From contig JAGWLG010000008.1 in the NCBI GenBank assembly GCA_028864975.1, forward strand, positions 1 through 64,000: a stretch of 64,000 nucleotides of DNA, given 5' to 3'. Of this stretch, positions 62,853 to 64,000 are shown one piece after another. Each line of letters opens with the position of its first letter. Within the stretch, counting starts at the first letter, position 1. Under the pieces are notes generated by a model that was not told the origin of the DNA, made no database searches, and saw nothing but the letters and a program-made list of their open reading frames with translations. The stretch is from Thermoplasmata archaeon (GTDB lineage: Archaea > Thermoplasmatota > Thermoplasmata > Lutacidiplasmatales > UBA184). A program made the translations under genes and the position numbers.

Positions 62853-64000
62853 ATGACGGACAATGACCTCGTGAGCTACCCGCGAACCGGGCGCGATGGT
62901 CTCCTCGCGGCAGTTCAGACGCCGCAGTCCCTAGCGGACTATCTCTTCAACCTCGAAGGCTTCATCGCCACTTTCACCGGGGCCGACCCGACGCCCCATA
63001 GCGTCCTCGCCCCCATCACGTTCCTGGAGGGCGTGACCTTTGCTGGAGGGGTGACCTTCAGCGGCGGCGGTGGATTGGTCGGGTGCGTCCCCATCGACTC
63101 CATCTGCCCACCCTCGGGAACTCTGACCGTCAACGGGAACCTGACCGTGACCGGTGCGGAGACCATCGACCTCACGGAGACCGTTCTCGGGCTCTTGACC
63201 GTCAATGTCGCGGCCGGCAACATTGCGGAGTTCCAGGTCGGGGGGGTGACCAAGGCGCACATCGACGCCAACGGGACGTACCAAGCCGGTGGCTCCAGCG
63301 GCTACGGGCTCTCCGGCATCAGCATCGACGCCGGTGTTGTGTCGTACAACGTCACGCTTCAGGATGGGTCCACGGTCCGCTTCACCAGTGAACTTGTCGC
63401 GGGGTACACCGCCGGAGCCGCCGAGGTGTGGACCCTGGCGACGCAGAACGTCGGGTTCCCGCTTGCGACGCTGTACGGCGGCGCCGCCACGGCCGGAACC
63501 ATCCAGCTTTGGGGCCGGGCCGGGACGGACTACGCCGCTATCAACATCCTCGGCGGACTCGGGGGAGCCTTCCAGGCTATCGCTGACCCCAGCGGGGACT
63601 CCGTGTACTACGCCTACTCCTACCTGCGCGGAGGACAGGCAGCGTCACTACCCATCCAGGGGTACAACGGAGCGGCGTTCGTTACCGTGGCGACACTGAC
63701 CCAAGCGGCGACACCGACGTTCGACCTCGCGGCCGGGAGGTTGACCGGGGGATTCAATCTCAATGCGCAGACCCTCACCGGGAACGCTATCCTGACAGGG
63801 TTCCCCTACGCGCTCTCCGGCACCACCCTCGCCACCGGAGGGACCATCCTCCAGGCGTTCAGCGATGGGGGAGGCGTGCACATCATGGATATGCTACTCG
63901 CCGGGACGGTCCTCTCGTTCGACAGCAACTCTACCATCCCCATCAGCAAGAACCCCACCTATCAGTTTGGGAAGAACGTAAATGTCGTCTTTCCAATCGG
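62853..64000 (+). CDS. Tail-fibre- or spike-like protein (cut by window edge)
   Basis: Open from ATG 62853 to the right edge (382+ residues). Pattern of collagen-free fibre proteins: SGTLTVNGNLTVTGAETIDL, VAAGNIAEFQVGGVTKAHID, repeated Gly/Thr/Ala turns and short strands. The AEFQVGGVTKAHID-type segment resembles phage fibre and tailspike lead-ins. C-terminus not visible. Confidence 0.6.
   Translation, partial: MTDNDLVSYPRTGRDGLLAAVQTPQSLADYLFNLEGFIATFTGADPTPHSVLAPITFLEGVTFAGGVTFSGGGGLVGCVPIDSICPPSGTLTVNGNLTVTGAETIDLTETVLGLLTVNVAAGNIAEFQVGGVTKAHIDANGTYQAGGSSGYGLSGISIDAGVVSYNVTLQDGSTVRFTSELVAGYTAGAAEVWTLATQNVGFPLATLYGGAATAGTIQLWGRAGTDYAAINILGGLGGAFQAIADPSGDSVYYAYSYLRGGQAASLPIQGYNGAAFVTVATLTQAATPTFDLAAGRLTGGFNLNAQTLTGNAILTGFPYALSGTTLATGGTILQAFSDGGGVHIMDMLLAGTVLSFDSNSTIPISKNPTYQFGKNVNVVFPI

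Noticed and set aside
63108..63119. CCACCCTCGGGA in the fibre-like gene as a sixteenth leader copy.
   Set aside because: It is inside a plus-strand coding region with no minus-strand gene downstream; chance match.

Overview
The window is strongly GC-rich and looks like part of a large archaeal mobile element: a virus, provirus or plasmid. Several genes have TATA-like boxes about 25-30 nt before the start codon (46798, 41960, 55444, 35814, 61546), many starts are GTG, and three genes belong to archaeal-type isoprenoid lipid metabolism. The proteins lack the extreme acidity of haloarchaea, so a non-halophilic archaeal host is likely. No terminase, portal or polymerase is visible, so 'virus' remains an inference from the tail-fibre-like and repetitive secreted-type proteins at the right end.

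Left block, 1-31.25 kb, all minus strand: about 80 small genes. From 25 kb leftward they are packed tightly, very often with ATGA or GTGA stop/start overlaps. Recognisable members are a MoxR/RavA ATPase with a ViaA-like partner cut by the window edge, a topoisomerase VI A-like Toprim protein, a DUF559/Vsr-fold nuclease, an HNH nuclease, a compact RNA ligase, a DUF3846 protein, an RHH regulator and many tiny zinc-ribbon proteins. A class II tRNA-like gene sits at 10.7-10.8 kb. Three leaders hold degenerate short-period repeats (CCNNR pentamers twice, NNNG tetramers once). Between 25.56 and 31.26 kb the style changes: fifteen copies of CGAGGGTGG (read on the coding strand) lie just before start codons, and most have a very stable hairpin just upstream.

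Hinge, 31.26-32.87 kb: 1.6 kb without a credible gene, full of inverted repeats, and the point where transcription diverges. It is a candidate origin or control region.

Right block, 32.87-64 kb, mixed strands. It starts with a JAMM protease, an Mrp-like ATPase, an Erv/ALR-like thiol oxidase and RHH proteins, then two UbiA-family prenyltransferases joined to a zinc-finger Vsr-like endonuclease. A 6.2 kb transposon (40566-46750) follows, with 12-bp inverted ends and a 9-bp target duplication. It carries a SWIM-DDE transposase, an AbrB regulator and a restriction-modification system with an N6 methyltransferase, a circularly permuted C5 methyltransferase and a nuclease. From 46.8 kb onward come probable structural proteins: repeat proteins, paired-cysteine proteins, a protein with an HhH-GPD glycosylase core and, at the right edge, a fibre-like protein. 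Interspersed are a RelBE-like toxin pair with an orphan antitoxin, a HAD phosphatase and a geranylgeranyl reductase.

Themes that join these parts are lipid remodelling (two UbiA plus one reductase), disulfide chemistry (Erv-like protein plus Cys-paired proteins), nucleic-acid repair and ligation, and unusual translation leaders.
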